DNA of 64,000 nucleotides from Pseudomonas fluorescens (GTDB lineage Bacteria > Pseudomonadota > Gammaproteobacteria > Pseudomonadales > Pseudomonadaceae), in assembly GCF_000967965.1 (NCBI RefSeq), contig NZ_LACC01000004.1, positions 41,335 through 105,334 of the forward strand. The letters run 5' to 3'. A model generated the notes under the pieces. The model did not search any database. It worked only from the letters and a program-made list of their open reading frames with translations, and had not been told where the DNA came from. This document shows positions 16,369 through 25,728 of this stretch, one piece after another; within the stretch, counting starts at the first letter, position 1, and each line of letters begins with the position of its first letter. A program made the translations under genes and the position numbers.

Positions 16369-17646
16369 ATGAAAAAAGTAATGCTCAAAACCACCCTTAG
16401 TCTCGCCGTTGCCATGGCATCCACCCAGATTTTCGCAAGTGGCTTTGCCATCAACGAACAAAGCATCAGCGGGATGGGTACAGGTTTTGCCGGGCGATCT
16501 TCCGCTGCCGATGACGCAAGTACAATTTTTGGCAACCCTGCCGGCATGTCCCGCATCAAGCGTGAACAAGTCACCGGCGGTGTTGCGATGCTTGATGCAC
16601 ACACTGACATCAGCCACGCAAGCTCCAGCCCGAACAGCGGCACCAACGACGGCGACATGGTTCCGTTCATCGCCGTCCCTATGGGCTACTACGTCAAGCC
16701 AATCGACGACAAGTGGACCTTCGGTGTGGGCGTGTACGCACCGTTCGGCCTGGTAACCGACTACGAAAACAACTTTGCCGGTCGTTACTTCGGTAGCAAG
16801 AGCGAAGTTAAAGTCGTCACCCTGCAACCGACCGTCAGCTACGCCTTCAACGACAAGGTCTCGGTCGGTTTCGGCCCAACCATCAACCACATCAACGGCA
16901 CCCTGGAATCGAACCTGTCGATCCTCGCTGGTCCGCCGGATGGCAAGGTCAAGATCAAAGGCGACGACACCGCGCTGGGCTACAACATCGGTGTGCTGGT
17001 TCAAGCCACCGACAGTACTCGCGTTGGCCTGACCTACCACTCGAAAGTAAAGTACGAGCTCGAGGGTGACACCAAGGTCAACTACAACTTGCTGGGCCTG
17101 ATCGGCCAGAACCCGAACCAGAAGTACGACGCTTCGCTGGACGTGACAACGCCTGAATCGGTGGACTTCTCGGTCACTCACCAGCTCGACGACAAGTGGA
17201 CTCTTTACGCAGGCAGCACCTGGACCCGCTGGAGCCGCCTGAAAGAAATCACCGTTGAAAACAAAGGTGTTCCGGCTGTTCTGAACGGCCAGTTCGGCAC
17301 CATCACCGAAGAACAGAACTGGCACGACACCTGGGCTCACGCCATCGGTGCGTCCTACCAGTTGAACAAGCAATGGGTACTGCGTACCGGTCTGTCCGTT
17401 GACCAGGCACCGACCAACAACGTCAACCGCTCCCCACGCATCCCGACTGGCGATCGCAAGATTTTCAGCGTGGGCGCCGGCTGGAGCCCGACCGACGATC
17501 TGACCATCGACCTGGCGTATTCGTACCTGCGTGAAGAGTCGGTCAATATCCACAACCGCAACGATGCCCCTCGTAACCAGACCTACGACGCCAAGTATGA
17601 AAACTCGGCAAACGGTTTCGGTCTCGGCGCGACCTACCGCTTCTGA
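16369..17646 (+). CDS. FadL/OmpP1/TodX-family outer membrane porin
   Basis: A 425-residue precursor. Signal peptide MKKVMLKTTLSLAVAMASTQIFA is followed by the mature start SGFAINEQSISGMGTGFAGRSSAADDASTIFGNPAGM, the plug/hatch segment that defines the FadL family (NPAG motif), then an aromatic-rich 14-strand barrel ending in TYRF (terminal Phe for outer-membrane insertion). The family takes up hydrophobic molecules such as long-chain fatty acids or aromatic hydrocarbons; in Pseudomonas several paralogues exist, so fadL itself is not claimed. Good SD (AGGAG, 16355-16359). Ends in a strong bidirectional terminator shared with the glutathione peroxidase gene. Confidence 0.92.
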   Translation: MKKVMLKTTLSLAVAMASTQIFASGFAINEQSISGMGTGFAGRSSAADDASTIFGNPAGMSRIKREQVTGGVAMLDAHTDISHASSSPNSGTNDGDMVPFIAVPMGYYVKPIDDKWTFGVGVYAPFGLVTDYENNFAGRYFGSKSEVKVVTLQPTVSYAFNDKVSVGFGPTINHINGTLESNLSILAGPPDGKVKIKGDDTALGYNIGVLVQATDSTRVGLTYHSKVKYELEGDTKVNYNLLGLIGQNPNQKYDASLDVTTPESVDFSVTHQLDDKWTLYAGSTWTRWSRLKEITVENKGVPAVLNGQFGTITEEQNWHDTWAHAIGASYQLNKQWVLRTGLSVDQAPTNNVNRSPRIPTGDRKIFSVGAGWSPTDDLTIDLAYSYLREESVNIHNRNDAPRNQTYDAKYENSANGFGLGATYRF

Positions 17647-17684
17647 TGATTCATGGCGAGCCTGAACCACTCGCCCGCTGAATC

Positions 17685-17724
17685 AAAAAAGCCCCGTTCT
17701 CTGGTACAGAGGCGGGGCTTTTTA
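17685..17724. terminator. Bidirectional intrinsic terminator
   Basis: AAAAAAGCCCCG ... CGGGGCTTTTTA with an inner TCTCTGGTACAGAG hairpin. A-run and T-run flank both sides, so it can end both the FadL-type gene (plus) and the glutathione peroxidase gene (minus). Confidence 0.92.
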
Positions 17725-17735
17725 GTGGGTGCGGA

Positions 17736-18287
17736 TCAAGGTTTTGAAGCCAGGGCTTGCTCCACAGCAGCAATGAACTCGGGATCATCGGGCTTGGTCA
17801 GGCTGGAAAAATTGGCGATCACCTTACCCTTGCGATCAACCACGTATTTGTAGAAATTCCATTTTGGCGCACTGCTCTGTTCGGCCAGCACCTTGAACAG
17901 ATGGGTTGCGTCGGCGCCACGTACCGACTGCGGCTCGGTCATAGTGAAAGTCACGCCATAGTTGACGTAACAAACCTTGGCGGTTTCGGCGCCATCCTTT
18001 GACTCCTGCTTGAAGTCATTGGACGGAACACCCAGCACTTCCAGCCCCTGCCCTTTGTAACGCTGGTTCAGCGCCTCAAGGCTTTTGAACTGCGGGGCGA
18101 ACCCGCAGAAGCTCGCAGTATTGACCACCACCAGCGGCTTACCTTCAAACCGTTGGCACAGGTCAATGGATTCCTTGGCGCGCAGCTTTTGAAGTGATCC
18201 TTGCAAAAGCTCCGGGCACTCGGCCGCGTAGGCCAGCCCGGTAAACGTCACCAGCAACGCGGGGACTGCAATCCAGCGCATCAGCAT
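17736..18287 (-). CDS. Periplasmic glutathione peroxidase (Cys type)
   Basis: A 183-residue precursor. A signal peptide [21 protein letters not shown] precedes the GPx fold. Active-site Cys61 lies in [14 protein letters not shown] (cysteine in place of selenocysteine). The second signature is [12 protein letters not shown] and the conserved WNFYKY triad segment follows. Bacterial Cys-GPx enzymes usually reduce peroxides with thioredoxin, so the glutathione name is by family only. The export signal puts it in the periplasm, less common than the cytoplasmic form. Start ATG 18287 has AAGGA nine bases upstream. It is the last gene of a likely operon with a 40-residue membrane peptide and an MFS transporter. 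Confidence 0.88.
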   Translation of the reverse strand: MLMRWIAVPALLVTFTGLAYAAECPELLQGSLQKLRAKESIDLCQRFEGKPLVVVNTASFCGFAPQFKSLEALNQRYKGQGLEVLGVPSNDFKQESKDGAETAKVCYVNYGVTFTMTEPQSVRGADATHLFKVLAEQSSAPKWNFYKYVVDRKGKVIANFSSLTKPDDPEFIAAVEQALASKP

Positions 18288-18342
18288 GTCGGTGCATCCT
18301 TGATAATTCGTCAAAAGCGACGTTACTCGCCCTCGCCGCTCG

Positions 18343-18465
18343 CTAGCAAGCACCCATGCCCAACTGCATCAGCGCTAGCCCGCCCTGATGCCAGCCCCAC
18401 CACGACAACGCCAGCAATAAGGCGCAGACGGCGGCTACAGCGATCCGCGGCCAAAGACTGTTCAT
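18343..18465 (-). CDS. 40-residue membrane peptide, translationally coupled to the MFS gene
   Basis: A short frame begins at the ATG 18465-18463, which overlaps the TGA stop (18464-18462) of the upstream MFS gene as ATGA. The product starts [20 protein letters not shown] and continues with [20 protein letters not shown]. It has a single hydrophobic helix (residues about 8-22), a basic N-terminus, a Trp-rich border and a C-terminal Cys. The four-base overlap, the normal codon use and the 55-base gap before the glutathione peroxidase gene support translation. I do not recognise it; a small subunit or regulator of the transporter is possible. Too short to be certain. Confidence 0.65.
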   Translation of the reverse strand: MNSLWPRIAVAAVCALLLALSWWGWHQGGLALMQLGMGAC

Positions 18466-19670
18466 ATCGCACTCATTTGTGATTGCAGACGCTCTACCGG
18501 TCGCTCACGTACCGGCCAGTTGAGGGCAGCGGCCAACAGACTCAAGAGAATTGCCACCTGCCAGATCAAGTCATAACTCCCGGTTCGGTCATACACCACG
18601 CCACCCAGCCAGCCGCCCAGGAACGAGCCGAGTTGGTGAAACAGGAAAACAATCCCACCGAGCATGGACAGGTTTCGCACGCCAAACAAGGTCGCCACCG
18701 TGCCGTTGGTCAACGGCACCGTCGACAGCCACAGGAAGCCCATGGCCATGCCGAACAGGTAAGCCGTGGTGGTCGTCACCGGCGCCCACAGGAACAACGC
18801 AATGACAACCGCCCGCAGCAAGTACAGACCGGTGAGCAAACGCGGCTTGGACATGCGCCCGCCGAGCCATCCGGCCGTATAGGTGCCGAAGATGTTGAAC
18901 AGGCCGATCAGCGCCAGCACCGTGGTGCCGACCGTCGCCGGAAGGTGTTGATCCACCAGATAGGCCGGCAGGTGCACACCGATGAACACCACCTGGAATC
19001 CGCACACAAAAAAGCCGAACGCCAGCAGCCAGAATCCGGAATGGGAGCAGGCTTCGCGCAGAGCTTCGCCAAGGGTCTGTTCGTGGCCCAGGACGGGCAG
19101 CGGCTTGTCCTTGAGCATGCTCACCAGCGGCACGATCAATGCCACCAGCAAGCCCAGCGCCAGCAACGCCGCGGACCAGCCAAGCCATCCGATCAAACCG
19201 AGTGTGCCGGGCAACATCGCAAACTGGCCGAACGAACCGGCCGCACTGGCGATCCCCATGCCCATGCTGCGTTTTTCCGGCGGCACCGCGCGGCCGACCA
19301 CCCCCAGGATCACCGAGAACGACGTACCGGACAGTCCGATGCCGATCAGCAGGCCCGCGCTCAGGGACAGGGTCATTGCTGAGTCGGAGAGCCCCATGCA
19401 AATCAGCCCGGCCGCGTACAGGACGCCACCGATCAGCACCACTTTTGCCGCACCGAAGCGGTCGGCCAGGGCACCGGTGAACGGCTGTGCGAGCCCCCAG
19501 ATCAGGTTCTGCAGGGCGATAGCGAAGGCAAAGACTTCACGCCCCCAACCGAACTCGGCGCTCATCGGCGCCAGAAACAGCCCGAAGCCATGTCGAACGC
19601 CCAGCGACAACGCAAGGATCAGCGCACTCCCCAACAGAACCCAGCCGCATGTACGCCACATCGATGTCAT
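18462..19670 (-). CDS. MFS transporter (OFA/monocarboxylate-like)
   Basis: A 402-residue protein with twelve predicted helices. It opens CGWVLLGSALILALSLGVRHGFGLFLAPMSAEFGWGRE, typical of the oxalate-formate/monocarboxylate-like MFS group, and has the motif ADRFGAAKVVLIGG after helix 2 and GWLGGRMSKPRLL at the mid-loop. The substrate is not deducible. Start ATG 19670 has GGAG eight bases upstream. A perfect palindrome GCGGGTATATACCCGC sits 16 bases upstream of the start, matching one next to the neighbouring MarR gene, so repression by that MarR protein is likely. Confidence 0.85.
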   Translation of the reverse strand: MTSMWRTCGWVLLGSALILALSLGVRHGFGLFLAPMSAEFGWGREVFAFAIALQNLIWGLAQPFTGALADRFGAAKVVLIGGVLYAAGLICMGLSDSAMTLSLSAGLLIGIGLSGTSFSVILGVVGRAVPPEKRSMGMGIASAAGSFGQFAMLPGTLGLIGWLGWSAALLALGLLVALIVPLVSMLKDKPLPVLGHEQTLGEALREACSHSGFWLLAFGFFVCGFQVVFIGVHLPAYLVDQHLPATVGTTVLALIGLFNIFGTYTAGWLGGRMSKPRLLTGLYLLRAVVIALFLWAPVTTTTAYLFGMAMGFLWLSTVPLTNGTVATLFGVRNLSMLGGIVFLFHQLGSFLGGWLGGVVYDRTGSYDLIWQVAILLSLLAAALNWPVRERPVERLQSQMSAI

Positions 19671-19685
19671 TGTTGTTCTCCGGTA

Positions 19686-19701
19686 GCGGGTATATACCCG
19701 C
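19686..19701. promoter_or_regulatory. Operator-like palindrome upstream of the MFS gene
   Basis: GCGGGTATATACCCGC is a perfect 16-bp palindrome. Its only near copy that I found is at 20131-20146, over the start of the MarR gene, differing at one base. MarR proteins bind palindromes of this size. Confidence 0.75.
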
Positions 19702-19722
19702 TTATGATCGGAAAAACCGGCA

Positions 19723-20127
19723 TCATGCCAGTTCGTCCAGCAGCTTCAATAAGGTTTCGCGCTTCTCGGCGCCAAGGCGATCGATCAAGCGTTGCTGTGC
19801 GGCTTCCCAGGCCGGCAAGGCAGCCTTGAGGCGCTCAGCCCCGGCCTCGGTCAGCAGAACGATGCGGTTGCGCATGTCCTCGCCTTCGACCAGCGTCACC
19901 AGGCCATCACCCTCCAGCACCCGCAAATTGCGCCCCAGGGTGCTGCGATCCAGGCCCATGGCCTCGGCCAGGGTCGAGATGCTCGGCTGGTCCAGACGTT
20001 GCAGGTTGCACAGCAAAGAATACTGCGCAACGTTGATCCCGAAGCCATCGAGAGCGCCGTCGTAGTGCCTGCTGACGCCACGGGCGGCGCGACGCAGGTT
20101 GATGCATAAACATTGGGAATCGAGCAT
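19723..20127 (-). CDS. MarR-family transcriptional regulator
   Basis: A 134-residue winged-helix protein starting MLDSQCLCINLRRAARGVSRHYD. The HTH spans residues about 48-70 (STLAEAMGLDRSTLGRNLRVLE) and the wing is VEGEDMRNRIVLLTEAG. Two Cys near the N-terminus (CLC) could allow oxidation sensing, as in OhrR/some MarR proteins; together with the peroxidase in the next operon this is an inference. The start at 20127 is preferred to 20169 because the latter would run through the operator. Autoregulation is likely through the palindrome at 20131-20146. Confidence 0.88.
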   Translation of the reverse strand: MLDSQCLCINLRRAARGVSRHYDGALDGFGINVAQYSLLCNLQRLDQPSISTLAEAMGLDRSTLGRNLRVLEGDGLVTLVEGEDMRNRIVLLTEAGAERLKAALPAWEAAQQRLIDRLGAEKRETLLKLLDELA

Positions 20128-20130
20128 GGT

Positions 20131-20146
20131 GCGTGTATATACCCGC
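20131..20146. promoter_or_regulatory. Operator-like palindrome at the MarR gene start
   Basis: GCGTGTATATACCCGC, one base different from the perfect palindrome at 19686-19701, ends 4 bases upstream of the MarR start codon. Confidence 0.7.
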
Positions 20147-20244
20147 GAGTCGGTTAAATCAAGTGGCATGGGGCTTGTTCAGTGAATGGGCTGTGCCCCG
20201 AAGATCGCTATCGCGAGCAGGCCGGAACGCTCAACACAACCCGA

Positions 20245-20976
20245 TCAGGCCAGCGCCAAGCCTACCAGCACTGCAACTTCCAGCAACTCCAGCATCGCGC
20301 CCGCCGTGTCCCCTGTCGTGCCGCCCAGGCGCCGCAACATCACCTGGCGCAGCCAGACAAACCCCAGCGCCGCCAACACCACCGCCAGCGCACCGCTGAC
20401 GCCTGCAATCAACACACAAGCCAGCGCACTGACCGCCAACACCTGCTTGCCCGCCGAACGCGGGAGATGATCGGCCAATGCCTGGCCCAGGCCACCTGCA
20501 CGCACATACGGCGTAGTCAGGAACAAGCCGAGCAATGCGCTACGACCGATCAACGGCACGATGATCAATGCCAGTGAATGCGGCTGTTCGATCAGCGCCA
20601 GCAGCGCGGTGAACTTGAGCAACAACACCAGCACCAGCGTCACCACAGCGATCGGCCCGCTGCGCGGGTCTTTCATGATCGTCAGCGTACGCTCGCGGTC
20701 GCCAAAACCACCAAGCCAGGCATCAGCGCTGTCCGCCAGGCCATCGAGATGCAAGCCGCCGCTGAGCAGCACCCAAAGGCTCAGCAAAAGTGCCGCGTGC
20801 AACAAGGTCGGCGTGCCTAGCAACAGCCAGTTGACCGCCCACAGAATCGCGCCAAAGAGTAATCCCACCAGCGGATAAAACAGCAGCGACCGCCCCAGTT
20901 CCCTGGGCTCAGGCATACCAGGCAGGCGAATCGGCAGGCTGCTGAGAAATTGCAGGGCGATCCAGAATGGCAGCAT
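20245..20976 (-). CDS. cobS: Cobalamin synthase (adenosylcobinamide-GDP ribazoletransferase)
   Basis: A 243-residue membrane protein (CobS, called CobV in the Pseudomonas naming). It joins adenosylcobinamide-GDP and alpha-ribazole(-phosphate) to give adenosylcobalamin(-phosphate). The signature GGLHLDGLADSADAWLGG with paired Asp residues (about 72-88), then DPRSGPIAVVTLVLVLLLKF, is characteristic; about six hydrophobic helices follow. It is the last gene of the cob operon; the start is 2 bases from the cobC stop. No clear terminator follows. Confidence 0.95.
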   Translation of the reverse strand: MLPFWIALQFLSSLPIRLPGMPEPRELGRSLLFYPLVGLLFGAILWAVNWLLLGTPTLLHAALLLSLWVLLSGGLHLDGLADSADAWLGGFGDRERTLTIMKDPRSGPIAVVTLVLVLLLKFTALLALIEQPHSLALIIVPLIGRSALLGLFLTTPYVRAGGLGQALADHLPRSAGKQVLAVSALACVLIAGVSGALAVVLAALGFVWLRQVMLRRLGGTTGDTAGAMLELLEVAVLVGLALA

Positions 20977-20978
20977 GG

Positions 20979-21554
20979 TCAGGGCACTTCCTTCAACACG
21001 CCCGCAGGCTCCACTGTCAGCGAAAACAGCGCGCCATGCCCGACCTCAACGTTGAGCAGTTGCTCCCGTGGCAGCCCGCGCGCTTGTGCCAGCAACAGGC
21101 GCATCACACCGCCATGGCTGATCAGCAGAATGCGCTCACCGGCACAGGTCGCGTGCAAACGCTTCAGCGCTGCCAGCACCCGTGTCGAAAAGTCTGCAAC
21201 CGGCTCACCTTGAGGTGGCGTGAACGAATATGGATCGGCCCAGAACAAACCCAGGGCCTGCGCGTCGGTTTCCATCAACGCTGCCGCGCTCTGCCCTTCC
21301 CAGGCGCCGAAATGCAGCTCTTGCAGGTCTTTATCCAGTTGCACCGGCACGCCCAATTGCGCACCGAGTTCCTCGGCAAACCGTGCACAACGCTGCAACG
21401 GCGAACTGACCAGCCGATCCCACGGCCCTTGCCCGACCACGGCGGCGCGCATCTGCGCCCAGCCCGTGTCGGTCAACGCATCATCGATGCTGCCACGCAA
21501 GCCGCCACCGAGTTCGGTTTCACCGTGACGCAACAGATCCACGCGCAAGGTCAT
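20979..21554 (-). CDS. cobC: Alpha-ribazole phosphatase
   Basis: A 191-residue histidine-phosphatase protein beginning [17 protein letters not shown]; the LLRHGE motif carries the phospho-histidine, and [12 protein letters not shown] near residue 145 carries the second histidine. It removes the 5'-phosphate from alpha-ribazole phosphate or from adenosylcobalamin phosphate. The ATG at 21554 overlaps the cobT stop as ATGA, so the longer upstream reading frame is rejected. Confidence 0.93.
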   Translation of the reverse strand: MTLRVDLLRHGETELGGGLRGSIDDALTDTGWAQMRAAVVGQGPWDRLVSSPLQRCARFAEELGAQLGVPVQLDKDLQELHFGAWEGQSAAALMETDAQALGLFWADPYSFTPPQGEPVADFSTRVLAALKRLHATCAGERILLISHGGVMRLLLAQARGLPREQLLNVEVGHGALFSLTVEPAGVLKEVP

Positions 21555-22606
21555 GCCGGACGATCTGCCACGGCGGCTTCGGCGAAGGTCGCCATCTGCC
21601 CGTGCAGGTCGCACGCCAGGCGCAGCAGCGGCACTGCCAATGCCGCGCCACTGCCTTCGCCAAGCCGCAGACCAAGATCGAGCAACGGCTGCGCATTCAG
21701 GGTTTCCAGCACATAACGATGCCCCGGCTCGGCGCCACGATGACCGAACAACAACCACTGACGGCACTCAGGATTCAAGCGTACTGCGACCAGCGCCGCG
21801 ACACTGCAAATGAAGCCGTCCACCAGCACCGCGACACCTTCTTGGGCACAGGCGAGATAGGCACCGACCAACGCGGCGATCTCAAAACCGCCGAGGTTGA
21901 ACAGGGTCTGCAAGGCATCGCCACGTTGCGCGCCATGCAATGCCAGGGCGCGCTCGATCACTTGGGCCTTGTGGCTGACACCTTCGGCATTGAGCCCGGT
22001 GCCAGGCCCGGTCAAATGCACCACTGGGCAATCGAGCAGCGCGCACGCCAGGGCGCTGGCGGCGGTGGTGTTACCGATGCCCATTTCGCCACCGATAAAC
22101 AACTGCGCACCAGTGGCAATTGCCCGCTGAACGCTGTCACGGCCGGCCTGCAGGGCGAGTTGCCCCTGGGCTTCGGTCATGGCCGGTCCCTGTACAAAAT
22201 TTGCCGTGCCCGGGCCGACATTCAGGTGAAGTACACCCGGCAGGTTCAGCGACGGCGTTACCGTGCCAAGGTCAACCACCTCAAGGGAAGCGCCCAGTTG
22301 CCGCGCCAATACGCTGATCGCCGCACCACCGCTGACGAAGTTGAGCAGCATCTGCCCGGTCACTTCCTGGGGAAACGCCGACACGCCCTCAACGACGACG
22401 CCGTGGTCACCGGCAAAAATCGCGATCCACACCTGCTCCAGGCTTGGCTTGACCCGCCCCTGCAAGCCCGCCAGTTGCACCGCCACCGCTTCCAGCTGGC
22501 CAAGGGAGCCAGCCGGTTTGGTCAGTTGCTGTTGCCGCGCCTGAGCCTGTTCCACCACTTGGGTATCGACCGGCTTACACGGGTTCAGCCACCAGGATTG
22601 AGTCAT
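21551..22606 (-). CDS. cobT: Nicotinate-nucleotide--dimethylbenzimidazole phosphoribosyltransferase
   Basis: A 351-residue enzyme starting [14 protein letters not shown]. It makes alpha-ribazole phosphate from 5,6-dimethylbenzimidazole and nicotinate mononucleotide. Family segments: [59 protein letters not shown], and the catalytic-glutamate end [20 protein letters not shown]. The DMB substrate would come from BluB in the same operon. Start set by the ATGA overlap with the cobU stop at 22603-22606. Confidence 0.95.
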   Translation of the reverse strand: MTQSWWLNPCKPVDTQVVEQAQARQQQLTKPAGSLGQLEAVAVQLAGLQGRVKPSLEQVWIAIFAGDHGVVVEGVSAFPQEVTGQMLLNFVSGGAAISVLARQLGASLEVVDLGTVTPSLNLPGVLHLNVGPGTANFVQGPAMTEAQGQLALQAGRDSVQRAIATGAQLFIGGEMGIGNTTAASALACALLDCPVVHLTGPGTGLNAEGVSHKAQVIERALALHGAQRGDALQTLFNLGGFEIAALVGAYLACAQEGVAVLVDGFICSVAALVAVRLNPECRQWLLFGHRGAEPGHRYVLETLNAQPLLDLGLRLGEGSGAALAVPLLRLACDLHGQMATFAEAAVADRPA

Positions 22607-23124
22607 AACGCAGTTCCTTTCAGAGTCAGGGGCAGGCCGGCGACGGTCAGGACGACACGCTGACAACGCTCAGCCAGAGCTTGATGCAGCCAACCGGCTT
22701 CATCGACATAGCGGCGAGTCAATTCGCCCAGCGGCACGACACCCATTCCGGTCTCGTTGCTGACAAAAATGATTTCACCCGGCAGCGACGCCAGGCAGTC
22801 CAGCAAGGCATCACGCTCGGCTTGCAAGCGCTCGGCATCGTCGAGCATCAGCAGATTGGTGAGCCACAGGGTCAGGCAATCCACCAGCAGGCAGCGGTCG
22901 GCACGGGTGGATTCGCACAGCACCCGGGCCAGTTCCAGCGGTTCTTCGATCAACGCCCATTCGGCAGGACGACGGGCGCGGTGATGGGCCACCCGCTCGC
23001 TCATTTCTCCGTCCAGTGGCTGGCTGGTGGCGATGTAGGTCACGGCCAGGGCGCTGTCGATGGCGAGCTTTTCAGCCAGGCGACTCTTGCCGGAGCGGGC
23101 GCCGCCGAGGATCAGTTGGAGCAT
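22603..23124 (-). CDS. cobU: Adenosylcobinamide kinase/adenosylcobinamide-phosphate guanylyltransferase
   Basis: A 173-residue bifunctional enzyme (CobU; CobP in the Pseudomonas naming). The P-loop [15 protein letters not shown] is at residues 7-21. The segment [27 protein letters not shown] contains the histidine that becomes guanylylated, and a Walker B-like [15 protein letters not shown] follows. Start ATG 23124. Overlaps cobT by four bases, but is separated from upstream cobQ by 163 bases that hold two REP units, so it may have its own promoter or suffer partial polarity. Confidence 0.95.
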   Translation of the reverse strand: MLQLILGGARSGKSRLAEKLAIDSALAVTYIATSQPLDGEMSERVAHHRARRPAEWALIEEPLELARVLCESTRADRCLLVDCLTLWLTNLLMLDDAERLQAERDALLDCLASLPGEIIFVSNETGMGVVPLGELTRRYVDEAGWLHQALAERCQRVVLTVAGLPLTLKGTAL

Positions 23125-23146
23125 GGTTGTTTCCCTAGAATTTTCG

Positions 23147-23275
23147 GTGAGGCGACTGCCCTCTTCGCGGGCAAGCCCGCTCCCACAGGGTTACGAGGTG
23201 TACTCAAATTTCATGGTCAACCCAAATCTCTGTGGGAGCGGCGATGCGGCGATCCGACTTGCCCGCGATGAGGCC
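23147..23275. repeat. REP pair splitting the cob operon
   Basis: A direct CTCTTCGCGGGCAAGCCCGC TCCCACAGGG (23161-23190) and a second degenerate unit TGTGGGAGCGGCGATGCGGC...ACTTGCCCGCGATGAGG (23231-23273) occupy the cobQ-cobU gap. Confidence 0.88.
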
Positions 23276-23287
23276 ATTGCAGACACC

Positions 23288-24739
23288 TCAAATCCCGCAG
23301 AGATGCCGCAAAAGCCCGGTATCCAGATGCTTCTCCACCAGATCCGCCAGCCGCTCGATATCGCGCTCGCGCAGCCCGTGATAATCCACGTCCTGCACCT
23401 CCTGCAAACCCGCCCAGCGCAGCAGCGCACTGCACGCCGCCGGCGATTCGAACAGCCCGTGCAGGTAGGTGCCGAAAATCTGCCCGTCAGCACTTTGCGC
23501 ACCATCACAGCGGCCGTCATCCAGTTGCACGGCGGCGTTTTCCAGCGCCGGCCCGGTGGTCACGCCGGCATGAATTTCATAACCCGCCACCGGCGCATCT
23601 TCCAGCGCCAGGCGACCACGCACATTGCGCAACTGCTTCTCTTGTTCGAGCCGGGTCTGGAACGCCAGCAGCCCCAAACCGGCACTGGAACCCGGCGCAC
23701 CTTCAAGACCCAGCGGATCATGCACCTGCTCACCGAGCATCTGCAGGCCGCCACAGATCCCCAGCAGTTTCCCGCCGTAACGCAGGTGCCGGGCGATGGC
23801 GGTGTCCCAGCCGTTGGCCCGCAGGTACGCGAGGTCGCTGCGCACACTTTTCGAGCCGGGAAGAATGATCAGGTCGGTGGGCGGAATCGCCTGGCCGGGG
23901 CCGATGAATTGCAGGTCCACTTGCGGATGCAGGCGCAGCGGATCGAAATCGGTGTGATTGCTGATGCGCGGCAGCACCGGCACCACCACCTTCAGCACCT
24001 GTTCGGCTTTGTCGGTCTGGCGTTGATCGATGCCGTCCTCGGCCTCCAGGTGCAGGTCCATCACGTACGGCAGCACACCGATCACCGGTTTGCCGGTGCG
24101 CTCTTCGAGCCAGTCGAGACCGGGTTGCAGCAACGCGATGTCGCCACGAAAACGATTGATGACGAACCCTTTGACCCGCGCCTGTTCGCTCGGCGACAGT
24201 AGTTCGAGGGTACCGACCAGATGGGCGAAAACCCCGCCGCGATTGATATCGGCAATCAGCAGCACCGGGCAATCCACCGCTTCGGCGAAGCCCATGTTGG
24301 CGATGTCCCCGGCCCGCAGATTGATTTCCGCCGGCGAGCCTGCGCCCTCGACCATCACCAGCGGATAGGCCGCGCTCAAGCGCTCGTGGGAGGCCAGCAC
24401 CGCTTGCATGGCGATGGTTTTGTAGTCGTGATAGGCGACGGCGTTCATGGTCGTGACGGCGCGGCCATGGATGATCACCTGGGCACCGGTGTCACTGTTG
24501 GGCTTGAGCAACACCGGGTTCATGTCAGTGTGCGGTTCAAGGTTCGCGGCCTGGGCCTGGACCGCCTGGGCGCGGCCAATCTCGCCACCGTCGGCGGTCA
24601 CCGCACTGTTGAGGGCCATGTTCTGCGGTTTGAACGGCACCACCCTTACACCCTGACGCGTGACCCAACGGCACAGCGCAGTCACCAGCGTGCTTTTGCC
24701 GGCATCCGATGTGGTGCCCTGCACCATCAGCGTGGTCAT
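23288..24739 (-). CDS. cobQ: Cobyric acid synthase
   Basis: A 483-residue glutamine-dependent amidase. The N-terminal ATPase domain starts [23 protein letters not shown] (P-loop), with the conserved [11 protein letters not shown] segment. The C-terminal class-I glutamine amidotransferase domain has nucleophile Cys in [13 protein letters not shown] (residue about 330) and the [10 protein letters not shown] histidine segment. It amidates four side chains of adenosylcobyrinate a,c-diamide. Start overlaps the cobD stop (24736-24739). Its normal downstream partner cobU is displaced by the REP pair. Confidence 0.95.
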   Translation of the reverse strand: MTTLMVQGTTSDAGKSTLVTALCRWVTRQGVRVVPFKPQNMALNSAVTADGGEIGRAQAVQAQAANLEPHTDMNPVLLKPNSDTGAQVIIHGRAVTTMNAVAYHDYKTIAMQAVLASHERLSAAYPLVMVEGAGSPAEINLRAGDIANMGFAEAVDCPVLLIADINRGGVFAHLVGTLELLSPSEQARVKGFVINRFRGDIALLQPGLDWLEERTGKPVIGVLPYVMDLHLEAEDGIDQRQTDKAEQVLKVVVPVLPRISNHTDFDPLRLHPQVDLQFIGPGQAIPPTDLIILPGSKSVRSDLAYLRANGWDTAIARHLRYGGKLLGICGGLQMLGEQVHDPLGLEGAPGSSAGLGLLAFQTRLEQEKQLRNVRGRLALEDAPVAGYEIHAGVTTGPALENAAVQLDDGRCDGAQSADGQIFGTYLHGLFESPAACSALLRWAGLQEVQDVDYHGLRERDIERLADLVEKHLDTGLLRHLCGI

Positions 24740-25728
24740 TGGTTTTCCTTCGGGAATTCTTCGAATGCCTGCGCCAGTCGCACCCAGGCGATTTCGTCAC
24801 CGGGCAAGCCGAATCGCAGGCTGCTGTTGTGCGTGAACAACCGCAGGAGAATGCCGCGCCGGGCCATGAACTCATGCAGTTCTTCGGCGCGCTCGGTGAT
24901 CAGCCACTGGAACAGCGCACAACCGCCCTGGGGCTCGAAGCCGTGTTGCGCCAGCAACGACTCAAGGCGCTCGCTGGCCTCCTCGGTGCGCACCCGTTGC
25001 GCCGTTTGCGCCTCGGTATCGCGCAGGCAGGCCTGGCCCACTACCCGGGTTGCCCCGCTCACGGCCCAGGGACCCACTTGTTCAGCCAGCAACTTGAGCA
25101 ACTTGCGCTCGGCCAGCACAAACCCCAGGCGCACACCGGCCAGACCGAAAAACTTGCCGAACGAGCGCAAGACGATCAATCCGACTTGATGGGCAAACGG
25201 CGCCAGGCTCAGTTGCGGCGTGTTATCCATGAACGCTTCGTCCACCACCAGCCAGCCACCGCGCTGGGCCAGTCGCGTGTGCCAGTCGAGCAGGCGACTG
25301 GGGGTGAGGCTCAGGCCCGTGGGGTTATTCGGATTGACCACCACCAGCACGTCGAAACTGTCGATAAAGAAGTCGACTTCCTGCTCCAGCACTTCACGCA
25401 CGATGTAGCCGTTGCGACGCCACGCTTCGGCGTGTTCGGCGTAACAGGGTGACAGCACGCCGACCTTGCCCGCCCGACGCAATCGCGGTAGCAGTTGAAT
25501 CGCCATTTGCGAGCCGGCCACCGGCAATGCCTGCAGGGTGCCGTAGTAATCACAGGCGGCCAGCTCAAGGCCGTCGTCCGCCTCCGGCAAACGGGCCCAG
25601 GCTCGCAGCGGAATATCCGGCACCGAGAACGGCCAGGGTGCAAGCCCCGTGGACAGGTCCAGCCAGTCGGCTTCATCTATGCCGTATTCGAGCGCCGCCT
25701 TGCGCAGTCGCCCACCGTGCTCAAGCAT
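24736..25728 (-). CDS. cobD: Threonine-phosphate decarboxylase
   Basis: A 330-residue class-I/II PLP aminotransferase-fold enzyme (CobD in Salmonella naming, CobC in Pseudomonas naming). It makes (R)-1-amino-2-propanol phosphate, the linker of cobalamin. Seen: [10 protein letters not shown] (PLP-binding Asn), VVDEAFMD, and the Schiff-base lysine in [18 protein letters not shown] near residue 205. Opening [17 protein letters not shown] is typical. Overlaps cbiB by eight bases at one end and cobQ by four at the other. Confidence 0.94.
   Translation of the reverse strand: MLEHGGRLRKAALEYGIDEADWLDLSTGLAPWPFSVPDIPLRAWARLPEADDGLELAACDYYGTLQALPVAGSQMAIQLLPRLRRAGKVGVLSPCYAEHAEAWRRNGYIVREVLEQEVDFFIDSFDVLVVVNPNNPTGLSLTPSRLLDWHTRLAQRGGWLVVDEAFMDNTPQLSLAPFAHQVGLIVLRSFGKFFGLAGVRLGFVLAERKLLKLLAEQVGPWAVSGATRVVGQACLRDTEAQTAQRVRTEEASERLESLLAQHGFEPQGGCALFQWLITERAEELHEFMARRGILLRLFTHNSSLRFGLPGDEIAWVRLAQAFEEFPKENQ

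Noticed and set aside
21551..21767. N-terminal extension of CobC and of other cob proteins
   Set aside because: The longer frames run into the upstream gene and lack ribosome sites; the ATGA overlaps mark the true starts.
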